A stretch of 41,890 nucleotides of DNA from contig JAEUVM010000108.1 of NCBI GenBank assembly GCA_016787125.1, positions 1 through 41,890 of the forward strand, written 5' to 3'. This document shows positions 1 to 7,607 of the stretch, in pieces. A program made the translations under genes and the position numbers. Every line of letters begins with the position of its first letter. Within the stretch, counting starts at the first letter, position 1. Origin of the DNA: Chitinophagaceae bacterium (lineage in GTDB: Bacteria > Bacteroidota > Bacteroidia > Chitinophagales > Chitinophagaceae). The notes below the pieces were generated by a model. It saw only the letters and a program-made list of their open reading frames with translations. It had not been told where the DNA came from and did not search any database.

Positions 1-15
1 CTAACAAAGATTAAG

Positions 16-429
16 ATGACTAAAATCATTTTAGTATTACTAGTTGTATGCCTGGCAAACGGATGTAATAAACAACCAGTTGGACCAATCCCCCCATTGC
101 CTCCCTCTATTATTGGAGAATGGGAATGGTATTTGAGAACAGGTTTTTTTGCTTATGACACTCCTTTGAATACCGGAAAAACTTATCATCTGACATTTAA
201 TAGCGATTCTACCTTTGTAGCAACCGGCACACTTGATTCAAGATTAATGGGCAATGGTACGTTTTCTGTCAGGCTGGACACGACAGGGTCAGGTGTTCAC
301 AGATTATCTTATATTTTAAACGGCCGGCCCAACGGGTGTGGTTACAGAATAAGAAATAACGATACACTCACACTCGATTATAACTCTTATATCGATGGGC
401 AGGTATTTTATTTTTCCCGTGTACCGTAA
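16..429 (+). CDS. small putative lipoprotein, lipocalin-like
   Basis: 137-aa protein. A short hydrophobic N-terminus ends in a loose lipobox (LANGC, Cys17), so it is probably an exported lipoprotein. The rest resembles the small lipocalin-like lipoproteins of Bacteroidota: an opening segment with IIGEWEW, then alternating beta-type strands (LTFNSDSTF, GNGTFSV) and a closing YFSRVP. There are no catalytic motifs and no specific function can be assigned. Its DNA is more AT-rich than most of the window. It converges on the pullulanase gene, with a 28-bp perfect hairpin in the 108-bp gap. Only 15 bases precede the ATG, so its promoter and any operon partner are not visible. The lipocalin-like reading rests on general pattern only. 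Confidence 0.7.
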   Translation: MTKIILVLLVVCLANGCNKQPVGPIPPLPPSIIGEWEWYLRTGFFAYDTPLNTGKTYHLTFNSDSTFVATGTLDSRLMGNGTFSVRLDTTGSGVHRLSYILNGRPNGCGYRIRNNDTLTLDYNSYIDGQVFYFSRVP

Positions 430-455
430 AATTTTTGGGGGTTAAAAAAAGAGGA

Positions 456-536
456 GGCTAAGAGGTTAAAGGAGGGAAAAGAGAAAAAGAGGAAACTATT
501 CTCCTTATCTCTTTTCCCTCCTTTAACCTCTTAGCC
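456..536. terminator. 28-bp perfect hairpin between convergent genes
   Basis: The arms at 456-483 and 509-536 are exact reverse complements over 28 nt, with a 25-nt loop. The arms are purine-rich on one strand (GGCTAAGAGG start) and pyrimidine-rich on the other. The element lies between the stop codons of two convergent genes and ends two bases before the pullulanase stop codon. A bidirectional terminator is the simplest reading, although the stem is much longer than usual and lacks a classical U-tract right after it. Confidence 0.6.
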
Positions 537-537
537 A

Positions 538-2511
538 TTATTCTTTATACAAAACCGTACAACTATATGGCGCCAATGTGAGAGAACTGATTACATTAAC
601 GGGAGTAACGAATATGTTGTTGACGATGGCGGTCATATAATACTTTGAATCAAGTGATACCTGCTGTTCTTTACCGGTGCCGTTAAAATACACACTGATG
701 GTTTGCCATTTATCTTTCACGGCTTTTCCATTGAGGGTGTAGCCGATCACACCGGGAGGAAGCTGCTGAACGAAGATGAGGTGTTTGGCAATGTCGGCAG
801 CTTTTGTCATGCGGAAAGCAGGATGAGCTTTACGCATGGCAATCAGTGCTTTTACATAATCAAATACATCTTTGTTTTTTGTTTTCAGGTTCCAGTCAAT
901 TGCATTGATACTGTCGGGAGATTCGAAGGAGTTCTCCACTCCTTTCTTGCTGCGCAGAAATTCGGTGCCCGCATGCAGGAAACTGATGCCTTGTGAAGTA
1001 AGCACAATGGATAATGAAAGTTTATGCATGCTGATCCGTTCCGCTCCGGTGGCTGCCGGCGCAGAGAGGGCCAGTTTATCCCAAAGCACATGATTATCGT
1101 GACATTCACAATAGCTGATGAAGTGATGCGGCTGGCGGGCATAGGGTGCTTTGGAATAATTGACTTTACTGTAATCCACCTGCGGATGCGGGCAGGCAGC
1201 GGTGATGCCAAACTTAACGGACTCTTCCATGCCGGGCTTGCCGCTGGCAAATCCTTTATCGGCATGCTCAAATACACTTCCCTTGATACCATCGCGGAGA
1301 TCGTCGCTGAATACAGCGATACGATCGAGTTTGTATGCATTAGCCTTCAATGCACGGAGTGAATCAGGCAAGGGAGAAGCGCCGGCGGTCCATCCTTCGC
1401 CATATATAAGTATGTCTGGCTTTATTTTATGCAGTTCTTTTGAAATGAGATTCATGGTTTCAATATCATGAATACCCATAAGGTCTACCCGGAAGCCATC
1501 AATATGGTATTCTTTCACCCAGTACATCATTGATTCGAGGATAAACTTCCGCATCATGGGCCTTTCGCTGGCGGTTTCGTTGCCACAGGCGGATGCATTG
1601 GAGAAGCCGCCATTCTTGTTCTGCCGATAATAATAACCGGGAGCCAGCTGGTTGAAATTGGAAGCTTCTGTAACCGATGTGTGATTGTACACCACATCCA
1701 TCACCACACGGAGGCCGTTTGCATGCAGTGTTTGTACGAGTTGTTTAAACTCCCGGATGCGGGTGATACCGTCTGCCGCATTGGTGGCGTAAGAACCTTC
1801 GGGTACATTATAATTCAATGGATCGTAGCCCCAGTTGTAGCGGCTATTTGGTTTTGTTTCATCAATGGAGTTGAAATCAAAAACGGGTAAGAGATGAATA
1901 TGTGTAACGCCGAGTTCTTTGAGATGGTCCAGACCGGTGGATAGTCCTGCGGCATTTTTAGTATTGCTTTCTGTAAGTCCGGCGTATTTTCCTTTTTTAC
2001 TGATACCGGAAGAAGCGGCGATGCTGGCATCCCTCACATGCAGTTCGTATATCACTGCATTTGTTTTGTTTTTGAAGGCAGGTGCTTTGTCATTTTCCCA
2101 ACCGGGCGGGTGGGTATCTTTCATATCCACCACCATTGCTCTTTTGCCATTGATGCCAACTGACTTTGCATAGGGATCGGGCACTTCCTCCATCCATTTA
2201 TCATTAATGCGGGTGCGAAACGTATAAAAATGTCCTTTCAGGTCACCATTTACTTTTAAGGTAAAGGCCCCTCCTTCTGTTTTTACCAGGTTATGGGTTG
2301 CGATATTATTTTCACCGGCACCTTCTTTATATAACAGTAACTGCACTTCTTGTGCATCGGGTGCATAGACGGTGAAGGCGGAGGCCTTTGGAGAATACAC
2401 CAATCCCAGGTTAGGTTTATTATATACCGGGTACTTATTGAAATCGGGCCACTGGGCTGTTGCTAAAGATAGTTGTAAGAGTAAGGCAGCAGCCATGAGG
2501 ATGTTTTTCAT
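538..2511 (-). CDS. pulA: secreted type I pullulanase (GH13)
   Basis: 657-aa debranching enzyme that hydrolyses alpha-1,6 bonds in pullulan, glycogen or amylopectin-type glucans. Residues 1-19 form a signal peptide, so it is probably periplasmic or surface exposed. Residues ~35-130 resemble a CBM48/isoamylase N-domain. The GH13 barrel carries the type I pullulanase signature YNWGYDP (225-231), region I DVVYNH (272-277), nucleophile Asp343 (GFRVD), acid/base Glu372 (YGEGW) and the HDN motif (471-473). The length fits the family. It is followed on the same strand after a gap by nothing inside the window, since it converges on the lipoprotein gene. The other alpha-glucan genes lie at 37.4-41.9 kb, so it is not in their operon. 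The ATG starts a clean signal peptide. Confidence 0.93.
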   Translation of the reverse strand: MKNILMAAALLLQLSLATAQWPDFNKYPVYNKPNLGLVYSPKASAFTVYAPDAQEVQLLLYKEGAGENNIATHNLVKTEGGAFTLKVNGDLKGHFYTFRTRINDKWMEEVPDPYAKSVGINGKRAMVVDMKDTHPPGWENDKAPAFKNKTNAVIYELHVRDASIAASSGISKKGKYAGLTESNTKNAAGLSTGLDHLKELGVTHIHLLPVFDFNSIDETKPNSRYNWGYDPLNYNVPEGSYATNAADGITRIREFKQLVQTLHANGLRVVMDVVYNHTSVTEASNFNQLAPGYYYRQNKNGGFSNASACGNETASERPMMRKFILESMMYWVKEYHIDGFRVDLMGIHDIETMNLISKELHKIKPDILIYGEGWTAGASPLPDSLRALKANAYKLDRIAVFSDDLRDGIKGSVFEHADKGFASGKPGMEESVKFGITAACPHPQVDYSKVNYSKAPYARQPHHFISYCECHDNHVLWDKLALSAPAATGAERISMHKLSLSIVLTSQGISFLHAGTEFLRSKKGVENSFESPDSINAIDWNLKTKNKDVFDYVKALIAMRKAHPAFRMTKAADIAKHLIFVQQLPPGVIGYTLNGKAVKDKWQTISVYFNGTGKEQQVSLDSKYYMTAIVNNIFVTPVNVISSLTLAPYSCTVLYKE

Positions 2512-2532
2512 TTATGGAAATTAAGGAATTAT

Positions 2533-2711
2533 TGCTCGCAGAGCCGCAGTGGCGCAGGGCTTAACCGCAAGGGCGCCAGGCCGCGAGGGAGAAGTTGACG
2601 GTTGACCGACGAACGTAGTTACTTCTACTGCCCTACTCATAACTCATGACTCATAACTTATGACTTACAACTTACGACTCCCGACTTACGACTTATCACT
2701 TACCACTCATT
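2533..2711. repeat. intergenic patch: GC-rich CGCAG motif plus degenerate AAGT words
   Basis: The gap between the pullulanase start and the next gene's stop holds two things. At ~2533-2588 is a GC-rich stretch beginning CTCGCAGAGCCGCAGTGGCG, a relative of the motif repeated at 30821 and 30929. At ~2634-2711, read on the minus strand, degenerate words of the type GTAAGTCATAAGT repeat irregularly, starting about ten bases after the stop codon of the 490-aa gene. A second patch of the same word family lies at 4203-4278. Confidence 0.7.
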
Positions 2712-2721
2712 CTGCTGCTTA

Positions 2722-4194
2722 TCAATAACTCACCGTCGCTCCCACCAGTTCCAATCCTCTTGAGGCCAGCATAAAGAGTTTATTGTCTTTATACACACTG
2801 CCTGTTACCGGAAGGAAAATATACTCCCCTTTCTTTCCGCCGATGCGGGGATCGGTGATGAGGGTCTCGCTTTTCATTTTTCCGTCGGGTCCGATGGTTT
2901 GAAACAGGTTGATCCAGCGGGTGCCGAATTCTACAAACTGTCTTTTATTATCATGGTTGGTAAGTTCATCGGTAAAGAAGATATTCACATCGCTGCCTTT
3001 TGTCCACGCAAAGATGCCAAAGAAGCGGGCGGCATCGTTGGAAGAACGGAGGTTGCGGTTCAGTTCATAATTCCATTGCATGGCGCCTTCACTGCCCATT
3101 TTAATTATATGGCTGATGCCGGTGCTGTATTCATAGTTATATTCAAACTGGGCACCGGGTTTGGGAGTGGAGCGTTCATTCACTGTTTCCCCCACTATAA
3201 TATAGCCGCCATCTTCTGTTGAAAGCAATTGGGTGATCTTGGTATTGGCAGAGCGGATCTTTACTGATTTGCTTGCAGACAATTCGCCATTGCCTGTTAT
3301 TTTTAGCAGGAAAGTGCCATCGGGTGTTTCCACGTTGATGCCCACTTTCTTATTCATGTAATAGAAACCGGCGATGTGAAGATCACCTGCCGGTGTGAAC
3401 AGGTGCTTCCAGGTGGAGATGGTAAAGCCATTTTCGAGTTCAATTTTTTTCTCCACCACATTTTTACCGCCATCGGTGAAGGTGAATACGGAGAATTTGT
3501 CGTGCTCTTTTTTAACAGCAATTCTTTTCAGTATAAACACGGTGCCGGCATTATTGACATAGACTTCGTTTTTCGGAGCTTTGGCTGATTCGTAGGGGAA
3601 GGTGAAATCTTTTTTCCATATTTGTTTAAACTGGTCGTCGAACAGGGTAACGGTGCAGCGTTCCATGCCATCTTTCTCATAGGGCAGTTCATTGAACACA
3701 ACCAATTTGGTACCATCCGGGCTGGTGTTGACACCGAAGTTACCGGCATTAAATGCTGACTCTGCCGCAAAAGAAGAAAGCAGGGTCTTTTTTTGTCTTC
3801 TTCCGGTTGCATCGAAGGGATAGGCATAGATATAGCTCATCTTGCTGCCGGAAGATTTGCTGAATTCTGATTTGCACATGATGAGTTTATCTTTCAGCGC
3901 AAAGAATCCTTCGGGAATATTGGCATCACCTTGTTCCAGCACTTTATCAATGGGATTGGAACCCACCGGTTTTCTGTTGGCATCATACACATCCAACTGC
4001 ATATCGTACATGATGGGAGCCATCATGCGGTATTTTTTGTGCAACACATAATATTGTCCACCGGCTGAATAGGTGGAAAATTCAGCGCCCTGTACATTCT
4101 GTACGTTCCGGGGTTCAATAAATTCAACTGTTTGAGCAGAAAGCGAAACTGTTGAAGCTACGGCGAAGCAGGATGCGACCAGTTTATTCCACAT
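2722..4194 (-). CDS. secreted protein of unknown function, possible beta-propeller
   Basis: 490-aa protein with a signal peptide (~1-20, ending SLSAQ). I do not recognise the family. The body is a run of beta-rich segments with recurring patterns such as SPDGTKLVVF, TPAGDLHIAGF and EDGGYIIVGE, typical of propeller-like repeat proteins. No catalytic motif or C-terminal sorting domain is visible. It lies downstream of the 204-aa secreted protein on the same strand (gap 79 bp, filled by degenerate TAAGT words), so the two may be co-transcribed. It probably acts in the periplasm or at the cell surface; that is inferred only from the signal peptide. Confidence 0.75.
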   Translation of the reverse strand: MWNKLVASCFAVASTVSLSAQTVEFIEPRNVQNVQGAEFSTYSAGGQYYVLHKKYRMMAPIMYDMQLDVYDANRKPVGSNPIDKVLEQGDANIPEGFFALKDKLIMCKSEFSKSSGSKMSYIYAYPFDATGRRQKKTLLSSFAAESAFNAGNFGVNTSPDGTKLVVFNELPYEKDGMERCTVTLFDDQFKQIWKKDFTFPYESAKAPKNEVYVNNAGTVFILKRIAVKKEHDKFSVFTFTDGGKNVVEKKIELENGFTISTWKHLFTPAGDLHIAGFYYMNKKVGINVETPDGTFLLKITGNGELSASKSVKIRSANTKITQLLSTEDGGYIIVGETVNERSTPKPGAQFEYNYEYSTGISHIIKMGSEGAMQWNYELNRNLRSSNDAARFFGIFAWTKGSDVNIFFTDELTNHDNKRQFVEFGTRWINLFQTIGPDGKMKSETLITDPRIGGKKGEYIFLPVTGSVYKDNKLFMLASRGLELVGATVSY

Positions 4195-4202
4195 AGTATT
4201 AC

Positions 4203-4278
4203 CTCTTTACTTGGTTTACTTATAAACTTATATACTTATGACTATCGACTTATAACTTACTACTTACTACTTATCACT
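4203..4278. repeat. degenerate TAAGT-word repeat after a stop codon
   Basis: On the minus strand the word family (G)TAAGT/ATAAGT recurs about every 7-10 bases (for example ATAAGTGATAAGTAGTAAGT) from the stop codon of the 204-aa gene almost to the start of the 490-aa gene. The TGA stop codon itself is part of the first word. The same word family follows the 490-aa gene at 2634-2711. Confidence 0.7.
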
Positions 4279-4888
4279 TATTCCCTTTCTTCGCTGCATA
4301 CCAGGCATTGTATTCATCAAAGATGGCGAGGAGGTTCAGCATTCCGTATCCTTTTTCTTTACCGGATACTTTGGCGGCCAATGCAGGATAATCGGCCACG
4401 TATTCACTTACTTTTTTGGCAAAGCCCAGTGCGAAGTAAGATATCTGAACAGGTTTGGTAAAATTGGGATCGTGTGGTTTCTGGTATACCGGCTCGGCGG
4501 TGGCGTTGCCATCTTCTGAATAGAAGGTGAATTCGGTGATAGCCCCGTCTTTTGACACGAGGTTGAACCGAAGCGGTTTGGAAGTAAGTCCACCGCTGAA
4601 GTTGATGGAACGGTAAAGTTTGTCAGCCACCTTGTAGCCTTTGATATCCTCAGGGCCAAATTCTTTGGTCGGCTTTTTATCCATCTCGTTGGTATAATAT
4701 TTACATCTTTTCTGCCCGCTCACCTGGCTGCCATGTTCGAAATAGCCGTACACGGTATCGTTGGCATTAGTAACATAAAAACCGGGGTAGATTTTTCCGA
4801 TCACATATACTTTACCGGACCAGTCGGGCTGTGCCATTGCGGTGTTGAAAGTGACAATCAGGAGTACGAAGAAAAAGTATCTTTTCAT
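4274..4888 (-). CDS. secreted protein of unknown function
   Basis: 204-aa protein with a signal peptide (~1-19, ending AMAQ). I do not recognise a named domain. The N-terminal half contains NDTVYGYFEHG and a KCKYYTNEM-like stretch, with GPEDIKGYKV following. Such a beta-rich layout is seen in many uncharacterised Bacteroidota exported proteins. The C-terminus is helical and basic (AWYAAKKGNK). It is the first gene of a possible minus-strand pair with the 490-aa protein and is divergent from the GMC oxidoreductase across 166 bp, where both promoters should lie. I could not identify them convincingly. Confidence 0.75.
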   Translation of the reverse strand: MKRYFFFVLLIVTFNTAMAQPDWSGKVYVIGKIYPGFYVTNANDTVYGYFEHGSQVSGQKRCKYYTNEMDKKPTKEFGPEDIKGYKVADKLYRSINFSGGLTSKPLRFNLVSKDGAITEFTFYSEDGNATAEPVYQKPHDPNFTKPVQISYFALGFAKKVSEYVADYPALAAKVSGKEKGYGMLNLLAIFDEYNAWYAAKKGNK

Positions 4889-5054
4889 GGTTAATTTTTA
4901 GCGGGTAATGTTACAGCATTTTGGCTAACTGGCCTAATCTGTGCCGGTGTTATTAATATTTGTCGTAAAGCGATTAAGATGTGCAGATTTTTTGGCAGCC
5001 GTGGGTTTCATAGTCGGAATGTTTCCTGTATATTAACACCCTATTCAACTACTT

Positions 5055-6803
5055 ATGGGAGATATACAGATAAAAAAGAATGCGAAGCAATATGATGCGG
5101 TGATTGTGGGCTCTGGTGCCGGCGGCGGTATGGCCGCTTATATACTGGCAAAGGCCGGTATGAAAGTCTGCATCATCGAAGCAGGCTATATGTACGACCC
5201 GCAGAAGAACATTACCCAGTTAAAAAACCCGTGGGAATCTCCCCGTCGCGGTGCCAGCACCAAGATCCGGCCCTTTGGCGATTTTGATGCCTGCTATGGC
5301 GGCTGGTCGGTGGAAGGTGAACCCTTTACCAAAGAAAACGGTACGGACTGGATGTGGTGGCGGGCCCGTATGCTGGGTGGCCGCACCAACCACTGGGGAC
5401 GTATTTCGCTGCGGTTTGGTCCTAAAGATTTTAAAAGAAAGAGCATTGATGGCCTCGGTGACGACTGGCCTATCGGCTATGAAGATGTGAAACCCTATTA
5501 TGACCGGGTGGACAAACTGATCGGTGTATTTGGCACCAATGAAGGATTGGAAAACGATCCCGATGGTTTTTTCCTGAAGCCCCCAAAGCCCAGGCTGCAT
5601 GAACTGTTTATTAAGAAAGCGGCGGTACAAGCTGGTGTAACTGTTATTCCATCAAGATTATCCATCTTAACCGAGCCAATCCAGAATGATGCAGACCGCG
5701 GTGCCTGTTTCTTCTGTGGTCAATGTAACCGGAATTGCAGCATGGCCAAGGCCGACTTCTCCTCTCCCAATGTACTTATCTACCCTGCCATGAAAACCGG
5801 CAATGTGGATGTGATCGCCAATGCTATGGCAAGAGAAGTGCTGACGAATAAAGAAGGACTTGCCACCGGTGTTTCTTATATCAGTAAAGATGATATGATG
5901 GAATACCAGGTGGATGGAAAGGTAGTGATCGTGGCGGCCAGCGCCTGCGAAAGTGCCAGGCTGTTGCTTAACTCCAAATCTGCCCGCCACCCGAATGGTC
6001 TTGCTAACAGCAGTAATGTGGTAGGCAAATACCTGCATGATTCCACAGGTGCTGCGCTGGGTGGTATTCTGCCGGAACTGTTTGACAGAAAACGCTACAA
6101 TGAAGATGGTGTGGGCGGCATGCATATCTATTCTCCCTGGTGGCTGGATAATAAGAAGCTTGATTTTCCCCGTGGTTATCACATTGAATATTGGGGCGGT
6201 ATGAGTCAGCCCTCCTACGGTTTTAGCTGGGGTATTGAAAACCTGAATGGGAAATATGTGGTGAAAGGGAAGCAAAAAGAAGGTGGTGGTTATGGCGCTT
6301 CGCTGAAAGAAGACTATCGCTACTTCTATGGTTGCGGGGTGGGTATGGCAGGCCGTGGCGAAGCCATTCCGCTGGAAAGTAATTACTGTGCCATTGATCC
6401 GAATGTGGTTGACAAGTTTGGCATTCCCGTACTGAAGTTCAATGTAAAATGGAGTGAACATGAGATCAAACAGGCCAAACACATGAAGGAAACCTTCAAA
6501 GAAGTGATGCACAATATGGGAGCCGTGATCACCTGGGGTGCCGATGATGATGAAAAGAACCAGTGGGGACTTGCCAAGCCCGGTGAGATCATTCACGAAG
6601 CCGGTACGGTACGGATGGGTAATGATCCGAAACGATCAGCCCTGAATAAATGGAGCCAGGCGCATGATTGTAAAAACCTGTTTTGTGTGGACGGTGGCCA
6701 GTTTGTAAGCCAGGCCGATAAGAACATTACGTGGACGATACTGGCACTGAGTATGCGGGCGAGTGAGTATATTATTGAAGAGAGGAAGAAGCAAAATTTG
6801 TAA
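5055..6803 (+). CDS. GMC-family FAD-dependent oxidoreductase, large subunit
   Basis: 582-aa dehydrogenase of the glucose-methanol-choline family, likely oxidising a sugar or sugar-alcohol hydroxyl. The FAD-binding GSGAGG motif is at 19-24, with IIEAG closing the first Rossmann unit. GGRTNHWG at 108-115 is a typical FAD-contact segment. The C-terminal HEAGTVRMG (His514) and NIT segments are where the active-site His/Asn pair lies in this branch. Residues 218-228 carry a C-x2-C-x2-C-x3-C cluster (C218, C221, C224, C228) that could bind an Fe-S centre. It has no signal peptide, but the next gene (gap 79 bp) encodes a gluconate 2-dehydrogenase subunit 3-like protein with a Tat signal, as in two-subunit FAD dehydrogenases. 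The pair could therefore be exported together by hitchhiking (inference). The true substrate is unknown. Confidence 0.9.
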   Translation: MGDIQIKKNAKQYDAVIVGSGAGGGMAAYILAKAGMKVCIIEAGYMYDPQKNITQLKNPWESPRRGASTKIRPFGDFDACYGGWSVEGEPFTKENGTDWMWWRARMLGGRTNHWGRISLRFGPKDFKRKSIDGLGDDWPIGYEDVKPYYDRVDKLIGVFGTNEGLENDPDGFFLKPPKPRLHELFIKKAAVQAGVTVIPSRLSILTEPIQNDADRGACFFCGQCNRNCSMAKADFSSPNVLIYPAMKTGNVDVIANAMAREVLTNKEGLATGVSYISKDDMMEYQVDGKVVIVAASACESARLLLNSKSARHPNGLANSSNVVGKYLHDSTGAALGGILPELFDRKRYNEDGVGGMHIYSPWWLDNKKLDFPRGYHIEYWGGMSQPSYGFSWGIENLNGKYVVKGKQKEGGGYGASLKEDYRYFYGCGVGMAGRGEAIPLESNYCAIDPNVVDKFGIPVLKFNVKWSEHEIKQAKHMKETFKEVMHNMGAVITWGADDDEKNQWGLAKPGEIIHEAGTVRMGNDPKRSALNKWSQAHDCKNLFCVDGGQFVSQADKNITWTILALSMRASEYIIEERKKQNL

Positions 6804-6815
6804 TTTTTGAATTTG

Positions 6816-6861
6816 GATTTTAGATTTTGGATTGTAACACGCTATCCTAAAATCTAAAATC
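6816..6861. repeat. intra-operon hairpin of TTTTAGA words
   Basis: Left arm 6816-6832 pairs with right arm 6844-6861 across an 11-nt loop, with one bulged base (17 versus 18 nt). The arms consist of ATTTTAGATTTTGGA-type words. The hairpin sits between the GMC subunit stop and the small-subunit ribosome binding site (AAAAGGAAG, just before ATG 6883), so it may set relative expression or mRNA stability rather than end transcription. It lacks a GC-rich stem. Confidence 0.55.
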
Positions 6862-6882
6862 AAAAACCTAAAAGGAAGACGT

Positions 6883-7569
6883 ATGGATCGCAGAAAATCA
6901 CTTAAACTTATCGCCACAGGCGCTATTGCCACGCCTATTGCCATTGCTGCCTGCAAACCCGGTGATAAGAAAGCGGATGGAACAACGGTGACTGACCCGC
7001 AGTTTACGCTTGACCGCAACCCGGATGAACTGAAGTATGAAAAGAAGCTGCTGGCGGAGGAAAAATTCTTTACACCGCATGAGTTTGCAACCATTTCCGT
7101 ATTGTGCGACATCATCATCCCCAAAGATGAGGTGAGCGGCAGTGCCAGTGAAGCCAAAGTACCCGAGTTCATTGAGTTTATTGTGCATGATATGCCTGGC
7201 CACCAGGTCCCGCTGAAAGGTGGCCTGCGCTGGCTTGATCTGCAATGTTTGAAGAGATACAACAAAGATTTCCGGGATTGCACTTCCCAGGAACAGCTTG
7301 CTATCGTGGATGAAATTGCCTATCCAAAAAAGGCGAAGCCAGAAATGAGCCAAGGAGTGAAATTCTTCAGCCTGATGAGAGACCTGACAGCCACCGGTTT
7401 CTATACTTCAGAAATTGGTCTGAAAGATGTGGGCTATATCGGAAACAAACCGACTCAATGGAATGGTGTACCGACCGATGTACTGGCTCAATATAAAATG
7501 GCGTACAGTGAAAAAGAACTGAAAGAATGTGTGAGCTTTGACAAAAGTGCCGGCAACGGTAAGCCCTGA
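6883..7569 (+). CDS. gluconate 2-dehydrogenase subunit 3 family protein (Tat-exported small subunit)
   Basis: 228-aa small subunit of an FAD dehydrogenase complex. The N-terminus DRRKSLKLIATGA is a twin-arginine-type signal followed by a hydrophobic stretch and a lipobox-like AIAAC (Cys24), so it may be a Tat-exported lipoprotein. The body contains the family's FTPHEFATISVLCDIIIPKD segment and a conserved helical C-terminal half. In related complexes this subunit is required for folding and export of the GMC catalytic subunit, which is the gene directly upstream here. No cytochrome c subunit follows; electrons would have to go to another acceptor. The AGGAAG ribosome binding site supports the ATG start. 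Confidence 0.85.
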   Translation: MDRRKSLKLIATGAIATPIAIAACKPGDKKADGTTVTDPQFTLDRNPDELKYEKKLLAEEKFFTPHEFATISVLCDIIIPKDEVSGSASEAKVPEFIEFIVHDMPGHQVPLKGGLRWLDLQCLKRYNKDFRDCTSQEQLAIVDEIAYPKKAKPEMSQGVKFFSLMRDLTATGFYTSEIGLKDVGYIGNKPTQWNGVPTDVLAQYKMAYSEKELKECVSFDKSAGNGKP

Positions 7570-7607
7570 TAGCCGCATTCTCCAGACCAACCACTAAACT
7601 ATATAAT

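Noticed and set aside
5667..6596. 309-codon minus-strand frame across the GMC gene
   Set aside because: Shadow of the GMC oxidoreductase, with no matching family.
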